Part shown: positions 19,665 through 26,992 of the stretch, in pieces | Layout: each line of letters begins with the position of its first letter | How positions within the stretch are numbered: the first letter of the stretch is position 1 | From: Acinetobacter calcoaceticus DSM 30006 = CIP 81.8 | Lineage (GTDB): Bacteria; Pseudomonadota; Gammaproteobacteria; Pseudomonadales; Moraxellaceae | Direction of reading: 5' to 3' | Length of the DNA: 64,000 nt | Assembly: GCF_000368965.1 (NCBI RefSeq) | Contig: NZ_KB849778.1 | Span: 1-64,000 of the forward strand | Made by a program: the position numbers and the translations under genes | The notes under the pieces: generated by a model | What the model saw: the letters and a program-made list of their open reading frames with translations, nothing else | Database searches by the model: none | Told to the model about the DNA's origin: nothing

Positions 19665-20357
19665 ATGTCTTTTTTTGCAAAATTATTTGGCTTAAATCAA
19701 AAAGCAACTGTCTCAAAAGATGTGGTTATCCAAACCACTCAAGAGACGAATCTTCCCAATGAAACAAGCTTTTTAGAATTAATTAAAAAACGCCGTTCTA
19801 TTTATTCAATAGGAAAAAACTTAAAACACTCTCCTACTGAAATTGAAAAACTAATTCAAGAGGCTGTAAAACATAGCCCATCTGCCTTTAACTCCCAATC
19901 TTCTCGCGTTGTGGTTTTATTTGATCAATCACACCAAAATTTCTGGAATATAGTTCTAGATGTATTAAAAACGATTATTCCGGCAGAAGCCCTAACTGGA
20001 ACTGAACAGAAAATTCAAAGTTTTGCATCAGGTGCAGGTACAGTTTTATTTTTTGAAGACCAAGATGTGATTAAAGGTCTACAAGAGCAATTCGAGCTAT
20101 ATGCCGATAACTTTCCGATCTGGTCTGAGCATTCAACAGCAATTGCACAATTTTCAGTATGGAACGTCCTCGCCGAACAAGGCATTGGCGCTTCATTGCA
20201 ACACTATAATCCAATCATTGATGAGAAAATTAATGCTGCTTTTAATGTTCCTGCTCATTGGAAATTAAGAGCTCAATTAGTATTTGGTTCAATCGAAGGT
20301 GAAGCAGGAGAAAAAACTTTTATTGAAGATGAAAGCCGTTTTAAAACATTTGGCTAA
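19665..20357 (+). CDS. Nitroreductase family protein
   Basis: A 230-residue FMN-dependent oxidoreductase. FLELIKKRRSIYSI is the FMN-phosphate-binding start of the fold, AVKHSPSAFNSQSSRVVVL is the conserved Ser/Asn segment, and SVWNVLAEQGIGASLQHYNP is the C-terminal flavin contact. It is in the subgroup related to the short NfnB-like or HBN1-like nitroreductases, for which the physiological substrate is unknown. The extra N-terminal 35 residues (MSFFAKLFGLNQKA) could be amphipathic and membrane-touching. I chose ATG 19665 over GTG 19653. Confidence 0.83.
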   Translation: MSFFAKLFGLNQKATVSKDVVIQTTQETNLPNETSFLELIKKRRSIYSIGKNLKHSPTEIEKLIQEAVKHSPSAFNSQSSRVVVLFDQSHQNFWNIVLDVLKTIIPAEALTGTEQKIQSFASGAGTVLFFEDQDVIKGLQEQFELYADNFPIWSEHSTAIAQFSVWNVLAEQGIGASLQHYNPIIDEKINAAFNVPAHWKLRAQLVFGSIEGEAGEKTFIEDESRFKTFG

Positions 20358-20435
20358 TCTTTTCCACCTTTAATTTTTTTCAAAGCTGGTTGCCATGAGC
20401 ACTGGCTTTTAATATAAATGATAAAAAACAGACAC

Positions 20436-20461
20436 AAAAAAACCGCTATATTATAGCGGTT
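20436..20461 (-). terminator. Terminator of tRNA-Arg, left copy
   Basis: Hairpin AACCGCTA / TAGCGGTT (20441-20461), with the A-run 20436-20442 giving T's on the minus strand. Confidence 0.75.
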
Positions 20462-20472
20462 AATTCTTCAAG

Positions 20473-20549
20473 TGGTGCGCTCAGAGAGATTCGAACTCCC
20501 GACCCCTTAGTTCGTAGCCAAGTGCTCTATCCAGCTGAGCTATGAGCGC
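20473..20549 (-). tRNA. tRNA-Arg (ACG), copy 1
   Basis: A complete 77-base cloverleaf on the minus strand. It has acceptor GCGCTCA/TGAGCGC, D-arm AGCTCAGCTGGATAGAGC, anticodon loop CTACGAA with anticodon ACG (read as ICG), T-arm GGTTCGAATC-like and encoded CCA. It is identical to the two copies at 23888 and 24004. It is separated from them by a 3.3-kb islet. Confidence 0.93.
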
Positions 20550-20556
20550 GTACTTG

Positions 20557-21128
20557 ATGTTGCGCATTATACGCATTTTTCAAAGCTTAGGAAGTCTTTT
20601 TTCATCTTTCTGTCATCAACCGTCTAGTTCTTAGCCAGCCCCTATTTTATATAAAATAGGAACTAAAATTATTGATGTTTTTCTCACCTAAGATGTATTT
20701 GAAATATTTTTTTTCAAATAAGTTTTATAGGCTTTTTGAAGTATTTGGTCATATACCTAGAAGTTAAAGGCGACCATTTTAGTCAACATTATAGAAATAA
20801 AATATTTCTAGTTGAGCTCTAACATTATAGACCTAAGTAAAATTTATCTAATATAATGATTCAAATAAATGAAAATATAAGTAAAAATATAATTAATTAA
20901 AAAAATATTATATAAAAACTATTATTATTTTTACGTCTAAATTAAATAAATTATTATTTCTTTAAATATTATTTAATATCAAAAAATGTGACTAGAAATA
21001 CACATTGACAGCTTTTGAGATCTAACCAATACTAAATTCCAATTATTGAGATACAAATCTCATTAATTATGTAGCGCAATAAATAATACTTACTTAAAAA
21101 TACATAATTATATAGGAAATAGACCAAC
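20557..21128. other. AT-rich non-coding stretch before the repeat protein
   Basis: About 570 very AT-rich bases with no supported gene. A plausible promoter (TTGACA 21005-21010, a 17-base spacer, AATACT 21028-21033) lies about 95 bases before the large ORF. The composition is more AT-rich than the surrounding genes, as is common in horizontally acquired or H-NS-silenced DNA. Confidence 0.6.
21005..21033 (+). promoter_or_regulatory. Candidate promoter of the repeat protein
   Basis: Perfect -35 TTGACA, a 17-base spacer, and a weak -10 AATACT, upstream of ATG 21129. Confidence 0.4.
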
Positions 21129-23117
21129 ATGTTCTTACTAAAAACTCTTGTTTCTTCGATATCAAAAGTTACCCAAGACTTAGGTAATATTATATCGGTG
21201 AACACTAACGTAACTGGTGGCTCTTCAGTTGATGGTCACATATCAACCTCTGGCCTACTTTCAGACACTCTATCTACAGCAACAAATACGCTTACAACAA
21301 CCACAACTGGCCTTGTTTCCGATGCTGTTGGTACTGTTACGGGTAGTATTGGTTCTACAAGTCCTGTAGACACTGTCACTAATATTATTGGCGGAGTAAC
21401 TGGTGGTATTAGTGGTGGTAATCCTCTTGAAACCGTAACCAATATCATTGGTGGCGTAACGGGTGGCATTGATCTTGGAACCTCACCAATCGCTCCTGTT
21501 ATTGATGTTGTTCAAGGTGGTATCGATATTCTTCAAGGTGTAGAAAGCCTCAAAACTGAAATTATTAACACAGGTATTGAAACTGTAGCCGACGCTATTA
21601 TCGGCGTCCTTCCTCAAACTGAGCACCCAGTTTCTGAAATTGCTGACTTGGGTACATTAACTTTTGAAACTTCTCGCGACACAGTAAATGGCGCTCTTGA
21701 AGTTGTTTCTGATTTGGTTGGTGGCGACATCCAAGGTGCAACTGAATCTGCTACTGGTATTCTTGATACGCTTATCACCAACGGTACGACTGCTACAGGT
21801 ATTGTGACTGGTGTTGTTGGAAGTGTTACAGATGTTGTTGGTGGCGTAACTGGTGGTGTTGATGGTAACCCACTTGAAGTAATTACTGACATCATCGGTG
21901 GTGTAACTGGTGGTATCGGTGGTGGCACATCCCCAATCTCTCCAGTTATTGATGTTGTTCAAGGTGGTATTGATATTCTTCAGGGCGTAGAAAGCTTAAA
22001 AACTGAAATTATTAATACAAGTATCGACACTGTTGCTGACACAATCATTAGCATCCTTCCACAAACTGAACATCCTGTTTCAGACCTAGCAGATCTTGGT
22101 ACATTAACTTTCGAAACTTCTCGTGACACTGTAAATGGTGCTCTCGAAACTGTTTCTGACTTAGTCGGTGGTGATATTCAAGGTGCAACTGAATCAGCAA
22201 CAGGTATTCTTGATACGCTTATCACTAATGGTACAACTGCTGCCGGTATTATCACTGGTGTTGTTGGAAGTGTTACAGATGTAGTCGGTGGTGTAACAGG
22301 TGGCGTTGGTGGCAATCCTCTTGAAGTCGTGACTGACATTATCGGTGGCGTAACTGGCGGCGTTGGTGGTAACCCTCTTGAAGTGGTGACTGATATTATC
22401 GGCGGTGTAACGGGCGGTATTGGTGGTGGGACATCTCCAATCTCTCCAGTGATTGACGTAGTTCAAGGCGGTATTGATATTCTTCAGGGTGTAGAAAGCT
22501 TAAAAACTGAAATCATCAACACTGGTATTGATACAGTAGCAGATACAATTATCGGTATTCTTCCACAAGTAGAGCATCCTGTTTCTGAAATTGCAGACCT
22601 TGGTACATTAACTTTCGAAACTTCTCGTGACACGGTAAATGGTGCTCTTGAAGTGGTTTCTGATTTAGTTGGCGGTGATATTCAAGGTGCGACTGAATCA
22701 GCGACTGGCATTCTGGGTACACTTATTACTAATGGCTCTACTGCAACGGGCTTATTAACAGAAATCCTTGGCGGAGTGACAGGAACTATTGGTGGCGCAA
22801 CTGGTAGCGTTGGTGGTGATAGCCCTCTTGGCGTAGTAACTGATCTTCTCGGTGGTTTAACTGGTGGGATTACTGGCGGTGTGGGTGGTGACAATCCAAT
22901 TGGTATCGTAACAGATATCGTGGGCAGCTTAACTGGCGGTGTTACGGGTGGAAGTGGTTTAGATGTTATTTCTAATTTACTTGGTGGATTAACGAGTGGC
23001 GGATTACTCGGTGGAGTAACTTCTACAGTATCTAGCGTAACAAATACAACGCATACTATCGTACCTCAGTCATTACTTACTGATAACTTCTTAGATAATT
23101 CTTTCCATACTGTTTAA
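21129..23117 (+). CDS. Large Gly/Val/Thr-rich tandem-repeat protein, function unknown
   Basis: A 662-residue protein of very low complexity, with no Cys and no recognised enzyme motif. Three long repeats begin with TSPI[AS]PVIDVVQGGIDILQGV at residues 118, 267 and 435. Each contains HPVS[ED][IL]ADLGTLTFETSRDTVNGALE and ends in short GGVTGG[VI]-x-GNPLEV-[IV]-TDI units. The second copy has one extra 19-residue short unit. Single short units extend past residue 550. The N-terminus is not a classical signal peptide, and I see no RTX motif, lipobox or LPXTG. The composition resembles bacterial surface or biofilm proteins, so a role in adhesion is a guess. AGGA lies 11 bases before the start. Confidence 0.8.
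   Translation: MFLLKTLVSSISKVTQDLGNIISVNTNVTGGSSVDGHISTSGLLSDTLSTATNTLTTTTTGLVSDAVGTVTGSIGSTSPVDTVTNIIGGVTGGISGGNPLETVTNIIGGVTGGIDLGTSPIAPVIDVVQGGIDILQGVESLKTEIINTGIETVADAIIGVLPQTEHPVSEIADLGTLTFETSRDTVNGALEVVSDLVGGDIQGATESATGILDTLITNGTTATGIVTGVVGSVTDVVGGVTGGVDGNPLEVITDIIGGVTGGIGGGTSPISPVIDVVQGGIDILQGVESLKTEIINTSIDTVADTIISILPQTEHPVSDLADLGTLTFETSRDTVNGALETVSDLVGGDIQGATESATGILDTLITNGTTAAGIITGVVGSVTDVVGGVTGGVGGNPLEVVTDIIGGVTGGVGGNPLEVVTDIIGGVTGGIGGGTSPISPVIDVVQGGIDILQGVESLKTEIINTGIDTVADTIIGILPQVEHPVSEIADLGTLTFETSRDTVNGALEVVSDLVGGDIQGATESATGILGTLITNGSTATGLLTEILGGVTGTIGGATGSVGGDSPLGVVTDLLGGLTGGITGGVGGDNPIGIVTDIVGSLTGGVTGGSGLDVISNLLGGLTSGGLLGGVTSTVSSVTNTTHTIVPQSLLTDNFLDNSFHTV
21480..22800 (+). repeat. 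Three in-frame coding repeats of about 150 codons
   Basis: Copies start at about 21480, 21927 and 22431, lengths about 447, 504 and 370 bases. Protein identity is high while many third positions differ, showing that the repeats are old enough to have drifted yet are conserved in protein sequence. The middle copy carries an extra 57-base GGVGGNPLEV unit. Confidence 0.8.
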
Positions 23118-23128
23118 TATTATTAAAA

Positions 23129-23160
23129 GAAAGCCACTTTTATAAGTGGCTTTCTGCCTT
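23129..23160 (+). terminator. Terminator of the repeat-protein gene
   Basis: Stem GAAAGCCACTT (23129-23139) / AAGTGGCTTTC (23144-23154), with a short T-rich tail. Confidence 0.7.
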
Positions 23161-23186
23161 AATATAGTTTTAAATGTTAATTAATA

Positions 23187-23780
23187 CTAATTAATCTCTT
23201 GCCATCTATAATATTTTTTATGTGCTAACTCTAACATTGCATAATCATTAGGCGTATCACCATAGGCATAAATTGTAGAATATTGGCTTAAATCATATTT
23301 ATTTTTTATTCTATTTACTTTTTCTAAATAACCACAATCACCATCAATAAAATGACCTGTTAAAATACCATTATGTATTTCAAGTTGATTGCATATAACA
23401 TCTAAACCTAAAGAATGGCACCAACTTTCTAAATAAACACTTAATGACGCAGATACAACAACAATTTGATCACCTTGCTGTTTATGCCAGAGAATACGCT
23501 CCAAAGCATTTTCACGAACACATGTAGGAAGCACATTTTTTGCAAACTCTTGTCCCATATATTTTAGGGAATTCGCGTCATAGCCTATATAACCTACCTG
23601 ACAGAGCTTAGTCCGAATAGTTTTATCCGTTACCCAACCAAGTTTATAACCTGCTATATATGGCGCAAGTCGGATACCGCCGACTATTTGAGTTTTTCTA
23701 TTCAAAGAAAATTTAAGAAATAAGCTAAATGTGTCGTTGTGAGTGATCGTGCCATCAAAATCAAATAAAGCTAGATTCAT
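23187..23780 (-). CDS. HAD-IB family hydrolase (SerB-like phosphatase)
   Basis: A 197-residue haloacid dehalogenase-type phosphatase. The nucleophile and acid are D7 and D9 (LFDFDGTIT). Motif II is the Ser in VVVSASLS, the motif III Lys follows near RIKNKY, and motif IV is YGDTPNDYAML. A helical cap lies between motifs I and II. This is the phosphoserine phosphatase/PSP-like IB subclass; the natural substrate is unknown. It lies in the tRNA-flanked islet, convergent with the repeat protein, and may belong to the same acquired unit. Confidence 0.85.
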   Translation of the reverse strand: MNLALFDFDGTITHNDTFSLFLKFSLNRKTQIVGGIRLAPYIAGYKLGWVTDKTIRTKLCQVGYIGYDANSLKYMGQEFAKNVLPTCVRENALERILWHKQQGDQIVVVSASLSVYLESWCHSLGLDVICNQLEIHNGILTGHFIDGDCGYLEKVNRIKNKYDLSQYSTIYAYGDTPNDYAMLELAHKKYYRWQEIN

Positions 23781-23850
23781 TTATGATTATCTCTAATATA
23801 ATTAAAAAGTTATAAATTTAGATTTTTTTAAAATTACTAAAAAACAAGCA

Positions 23851-23875
23851 CAAAAAAACCGCTATAAAAGCGGTT
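23851..23875 (-). terminator. Terminator of the tRNA-Arg cluster, right copy
   Basis: Hairpin AACCGCT (23857-23863) / AGCGGTT (23869-23875), with an A-run on the left that reads as T's on the minus strand. Confidence 0.8.
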
Positions 23876-23887
23876 AATTCTTCAAGT

Positions 23888-23964
23888 TGGTGCGCTCAGA
23901 GAGATTCGAACTCCCGACCCCTTAGTTCGTAGCCAAGTGCTCTATCCAGCTGAGCTATGAGCGC
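23888..23964 (-). tRNA. tRNA-Arg (ACG), copy 2
   Basis: Same 77-base cloverleaf as copy 1, identical over the whole gene, with anticodon ACG and encoded CCA. It lies in a minus-strand tRNA run Ser-Arg-Arg. Confidence 0.93.
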
Positions 23965-24003
23965 GTAACTTGTGTGCCTTTCAGCGATTCGTTCTATTTT
24001 ACT

Positions 24004-24080
24004 TGGTGCGCTCAGAGAGATTCGAACTCCCGACCCCTTAGTTCGTAGCCAAGTGCTCTATCCAGCTGAGCTATGAGCGC
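24004..24080 (-). tRNA. tRNA-Arg (ACG), copy 3
   Basis: Third identical copy, 39 bases from copy 2, anticodon ACG, CCA encoded. Tandem identical copies are natural substrates for recombination. Confidence 0.93.
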
Positions 24081-24089
24081 ATTAAGTAA

Positions 24090-24180
24090 TGGCGGTGAGA
24101 GAGGGATTCGAACCCTCGATACCAGTAATAGGTATGCTTCCTTAGCAGGGAAGTGATTTCAGCCACTCATCCACCTCACC
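24090..24180 (-). tRNA. tRNA-Ser (GCT)
   Basis: A 91-base class II tRNA with a long variable arm. Acceptor GGTGAG/CTCACC, anticodon stem-loop CTTCC-CTGCTAA-GGAAG (anticodon GCT, reads AGC/AGU), T-loop GGGTTCGAATCCC, encoded CCA. It is probably first in the Ser-Arg-Arg transcript. Confidence 0.92.
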
Positions 24181-24426
24181 GGAACGAGCCGCCATAATAC
24201 AAACTAAAACCACATTGATCAAGTCATCATACTGAAATTTTCTTGTTTTTTAGTTCAATGAATTACTTTTTAAGCAATTTACTCATTATTTTCGTCTTTT
24301 TCGATCAAACGCTTGTTAAGATAGATATTATTTCTTCATCAAAATACTGTAGTGCATAACACATTATTGCAAACCTAAACGTGCAGTTCGGGTCTGCATG
24401 GCTTATGCTAAACTTATCTGCCAAGC

Positions 24427-26859
24427 GTGAAACCAAACGACATGACAAAAAACTGGGCTGACCCTGAAGCGAAAGCTGAAGCTGAACGTTATGACAATCC
24501 TATTCCAAGCCGTACTCTCATTTTAGATACATTGGAGCAGGTGCAAACACCACAATCTCATGCAGAGCTTGTCGATCATTTTAATATTCATGACCAAAAA
24601 AGTATCGAAGCGTTAAGTCATCGTTTAAGTGCTATGGTTCGTGATGGTCAAATCATGAAAGACGGTTTTAAATTTCAGTTGGTGGCAGATCAACCAACAT
24701 ATGAAGCAACTGTTTATATTAATAGTAAAGGTTTAGGTACAGCACATATTGATGGTCAAACTGATCTTTTACTTCCTGAACGTGAATTACGTTTAGTATT
24801 TAATGGCGACCGAGTTAGAGTACGGCAGACTTCAGTAGACCGTAAAGGTAAACCTTGGGGTTTTATTACAGAAGTTTTACAACATCGCGTCAAACAATTG
24901 ATCGGTAAGTTGTCAGTTCATGAGGGCGAATATTTTATTCAACCCAACAGTCCTAATCAGCACCAACCTATTCCTTTAGAAAAAGAACTTGTAAAACACG
25001 CTGAAGCAAATGTTGGCGATATGCTACGTGTTGCAATTGATAGCTATCCGACCCGCGAAGAGTTTTCAACGGCGCATATTATTCAGTCTATGGCCGATAA
25101 AGCTGATACAGAAATTATCATTCCACAAACCATTCTTGAATTTGGTTTGCCATATGAGTTTCCAGATCAGGTATTAAAAGAAGCTGAAAGTTTTAAAGAG
25201 CCATCAGCTCAAGACCGTGAAGGCCGCATTGATTTAAGAGATTTAGCATTAGTTACGATTGATGGCGAAGACGCTCGAGATTTTGACGATGCAGTTTATG
25301 CAGAAAAACGCCCTGGTGGTGGTTACCGTGTTGTGGTGGCAATTGCAGACGTAAGTCATTATGTCCGCTTAGACTCAGCCCTCAATGAAGAAGCTGAGGA
25401 ACGAGGTACTTCTGTATACTTCTCACACTTTGTATTACCAATGCTGCCAGAGGCCTTATCAAATGGTCTATGCTCTCTGAATCCGCATGTAGACCGTTTA
25501 TGTATGGTCTGTGACCTTAAACTCTCTCGTACAGGCCGTGTAACTGGATTTGAGTTTTATCCATCAGTGATGCACTCAAAAGCACGTTTGACCTATACCC
25601 AAGTAGCACAATATTTTGAAGGCGCAACAGATGCGATTCCAAAAGATCGCGATGTTCATAAATCCTTAAATACGCTTTTCCAGCTTTATCAAATTTTGAA
25701 AAACTTACGTGCCGACCGCCATGCAATGGAATTTGAAACCATTGAAACGTATATGACTTTTGATGAGCTAGGCGGGATTAAAGAAATTTTGCCACGTACA
25801 CGTAATGAAGCACATAAGCTCATTGAAGAGTGCATGTTGCTTGCTAACGTAGCAGCTGCTGAATATGCGTTAGAACATGATATCCCAATGTTGTATCGCG
25901 TACATGAAGCTCCTGAGTTTTCACGTATTCAGAAAGTAAAAGACTTTGTTAAATTACTTGGTCTACCCTTCCCTGACCAGCCAACTCAAGCAGATTATCA
26001 ACGAGTCATCGAAGCAACCAAAGATCGTATTGATGCACCAAGCATTCATGCCGTGTTATTACGCTCAATGATGCAAGCTTATTATGGCGCAAAAAATGCG
26101 GGGCACTATGGTTTGGCTTATGAAGCCTATACGCATTTCACTTCGCCAATCCGTCGTTACCCAGATCTATTGTTACACCGTGCCATTAAAGCTCATCTAA
26201 AACAAAAACCTTCTCCACTTTCTGGCGCTGCACTAGATGATGCTGGTGAACATTTCTCTAAAACTGAACGCCGTGCAGATGAAGCATCTCGTAGTGTAAC
26301 GACTTGGTTGAAATGTCACTATATGCAACAGCATTTAGGCGAGGAATTCATTGGTATTGTAAGTGCTGTAACTGAATTTGGTTTGTTCGTGACACTGAAA
26401 GACTTATATGTCGATGGCATGATTCATATTAGCCAACTCGGTGATGACTTCTTTATTTATGACCAAGCGAGTCAAAATCTGGTAGGCCAAAATAGAGGTC
26501 AAGTTTTTGGTTTAGGCGATGAAGTTAAAATTCAGGTTGCTGGCGTAAATCTTGAAGAACGTAAAATTGACTTCCAGCTTATTCAACAAGTCACACATGC
26601 AGGACGAGTAGTTCGTAGCCGGGCTCCGCGCACGACCAAAACATCTTCACAAGCAACTGAAGAAGTTTTCAGCAAACCGACTGTCAGTACTGATGGCGAA
26701 AAGCCTGTTCACAAAAAGAAAGAAAAAGCCAAGTCTAGTTCTTATACTAAAAAACCTGGTAAAAAAACTTCCGCAAAAGCTGAAAGTAAACCAGAAAAAG
26801 TAAAGAAAAAGTCTAAGCCTAAAAAGAAAAAGGCCAATGCAAAATCAAAGGCTGAATAA
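24427..26859 (+). CDS. rnr: Ribonuclease R
   Basis: 3'-5' exoribonuclease that degrades structured RNA and matures or scavenges rRNA and tmRNA-tagged messages. The 810 residues show an N-terminal winged helix (RTLILDTLEQVQ..), cold-shock domains, the RNB catalytic core with the metal-binding Asp cluster (DGEDARDFDDAVY), an S1 domain (GIVSAVTEFGLFVTL) and a very Lys-rich C-terminal tail that helps unwinding. The start is GTG 24427 or ATG 24442; no clear ribosome site decides. A terminator separates it from prlC. Confidence 0.94.
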   Translation: MKPNDMTKNWADPEAKAEAERYDNPIPSRTLILDTLEQVQTPQSHAELVDHFNIHDQKSIEALSHRLSAMVRDGQIMKDGFKFQLVADQPTYEATVYINSKGLGTAHIDGQTDLLLPERELRLVFNGDRVRVRQTSVDRKGKPWGFITEVLQHRVKQLIGKLSVHEGEYFIQPNSPNQHQPIPLEKELVKHAEANVGDMLRVAIDSYPTREEFSTAHIIQSMADKADTEIIIPQTILEFGLPYEFPDQVLKEAESFKEPSAQDREGRIDLRDLALVTIDGEDARDFDDAVYAEKRPGGGYRVVVAIADVSHYVRLDSALNEEAEERGTSVYFSHFVLPMLPEALSNGLCSLNPHVDRLCMVCDLKLSRTGRVTGFEFYPSVMHSKARLTYTQVAQYFEGATDAIPKDRDVHKSLNTLFQLYQILKNLRADRHAMEFETIETYMTFDELGGIKEILPRTRNEAHKLIEECMLLANVAAAEYALEHDIPMLYRVHEAPEFSRIQKVKDFVKLLGLPFPDQPTQADYQRVIEATKDRIDAPSIHAVLLRSMMQAYYGAKNAGHYGLAYEAYTHFTSPIRRYPDLLLHRAIKAHLKQKPSPLSGAALDDAGEHFSKTERRADEASRSVTTWLKCHYMQQHLGEEFIGIVSAVTEFGLFVTLKDLYVDGMIHISQLGDDFFIYDQASQNLVGQNRGQVFGLGDEVKIQVAGVNLEERKIDFQLIQQVTHAGRVVRSRAPRTTKTSSQATEEVFSKPTVSTDGEKPVHKKKEKAKSSSYTKKPGKKTSAKAESKPEKVKKKSKPKKKKANAKSKAE

Positions 26860-26885
26860 TTAAACAATAGATGTTGCCAATTTAG

Positions 26886-26918
26886 AAATAAGCTCCGATT
26901 CGGAGCTTATTTCTTTTT
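26886..26918 (+). terminator. Terminator of rnr
   Basis: Twelve-base stem AAATAAGCTCCG (26886-26897) / CGGAGCTTATTT (26901-26912), followed by CTTTTT. Confidence 0.85.
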
Positions 26919-26992
26919 AAAAAGCTTATTTTGCAAATTAAACTTGATTTCCTACCTGACAGGACCTACATCTAATACTATGTTTAAAAATA

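Larger units (their letters stand above)
20433..20556 (-). repeat. Left direct repeat: terminator plus tRNA-Arg
   Basis: This unit starts CACAAAAAAACCGCTATA and ends GAGCGCGTACTTG. It recurs almost unchanged at 23849-23972, with only small indels outside the tRNA. The two copies bracket the repeat-protein islet in the same orientation, so recombination between them would delete it. Confidence 0.8.
23849..23972 (-). repeat. Right direct repeat: terminator plus tRNA-Arg
   Basis: Near-identical copy of the left repeat at 20433-20556, including the terminator, the AATTCTTCAAG spacer and the whole tRNA. The 5' flank of the tRNA diverges after GCGCGTA. Confidence 0.8.

Noticed and set aside
21480..22800. 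CRISPR-like or tandem non-coding repeat
   Set aside because: The repeats are in-frame, about 150 codons long, and vary at third positions as coding sequence does. There is no short repeat/spacer alternation and no cas gene.
21236..22894. Several antisense frames rich in Pro/Thr/Ser or Asn/Thr inside the repeat-protein gene
   Set aside because: They are shadows of the repetitive GG(T/V) coding sequence on the other strand, with no ribosome sites. The forward frame has one continuous reading frame, a candidate promoter and a terminator.
20557..23848. Integrated phage or integron at tRNA-Arg
   Set aside because: No integrase, attachment-site fragment or phage gene is present; the flanking repeats are whole tRNA genes plus their terminators.
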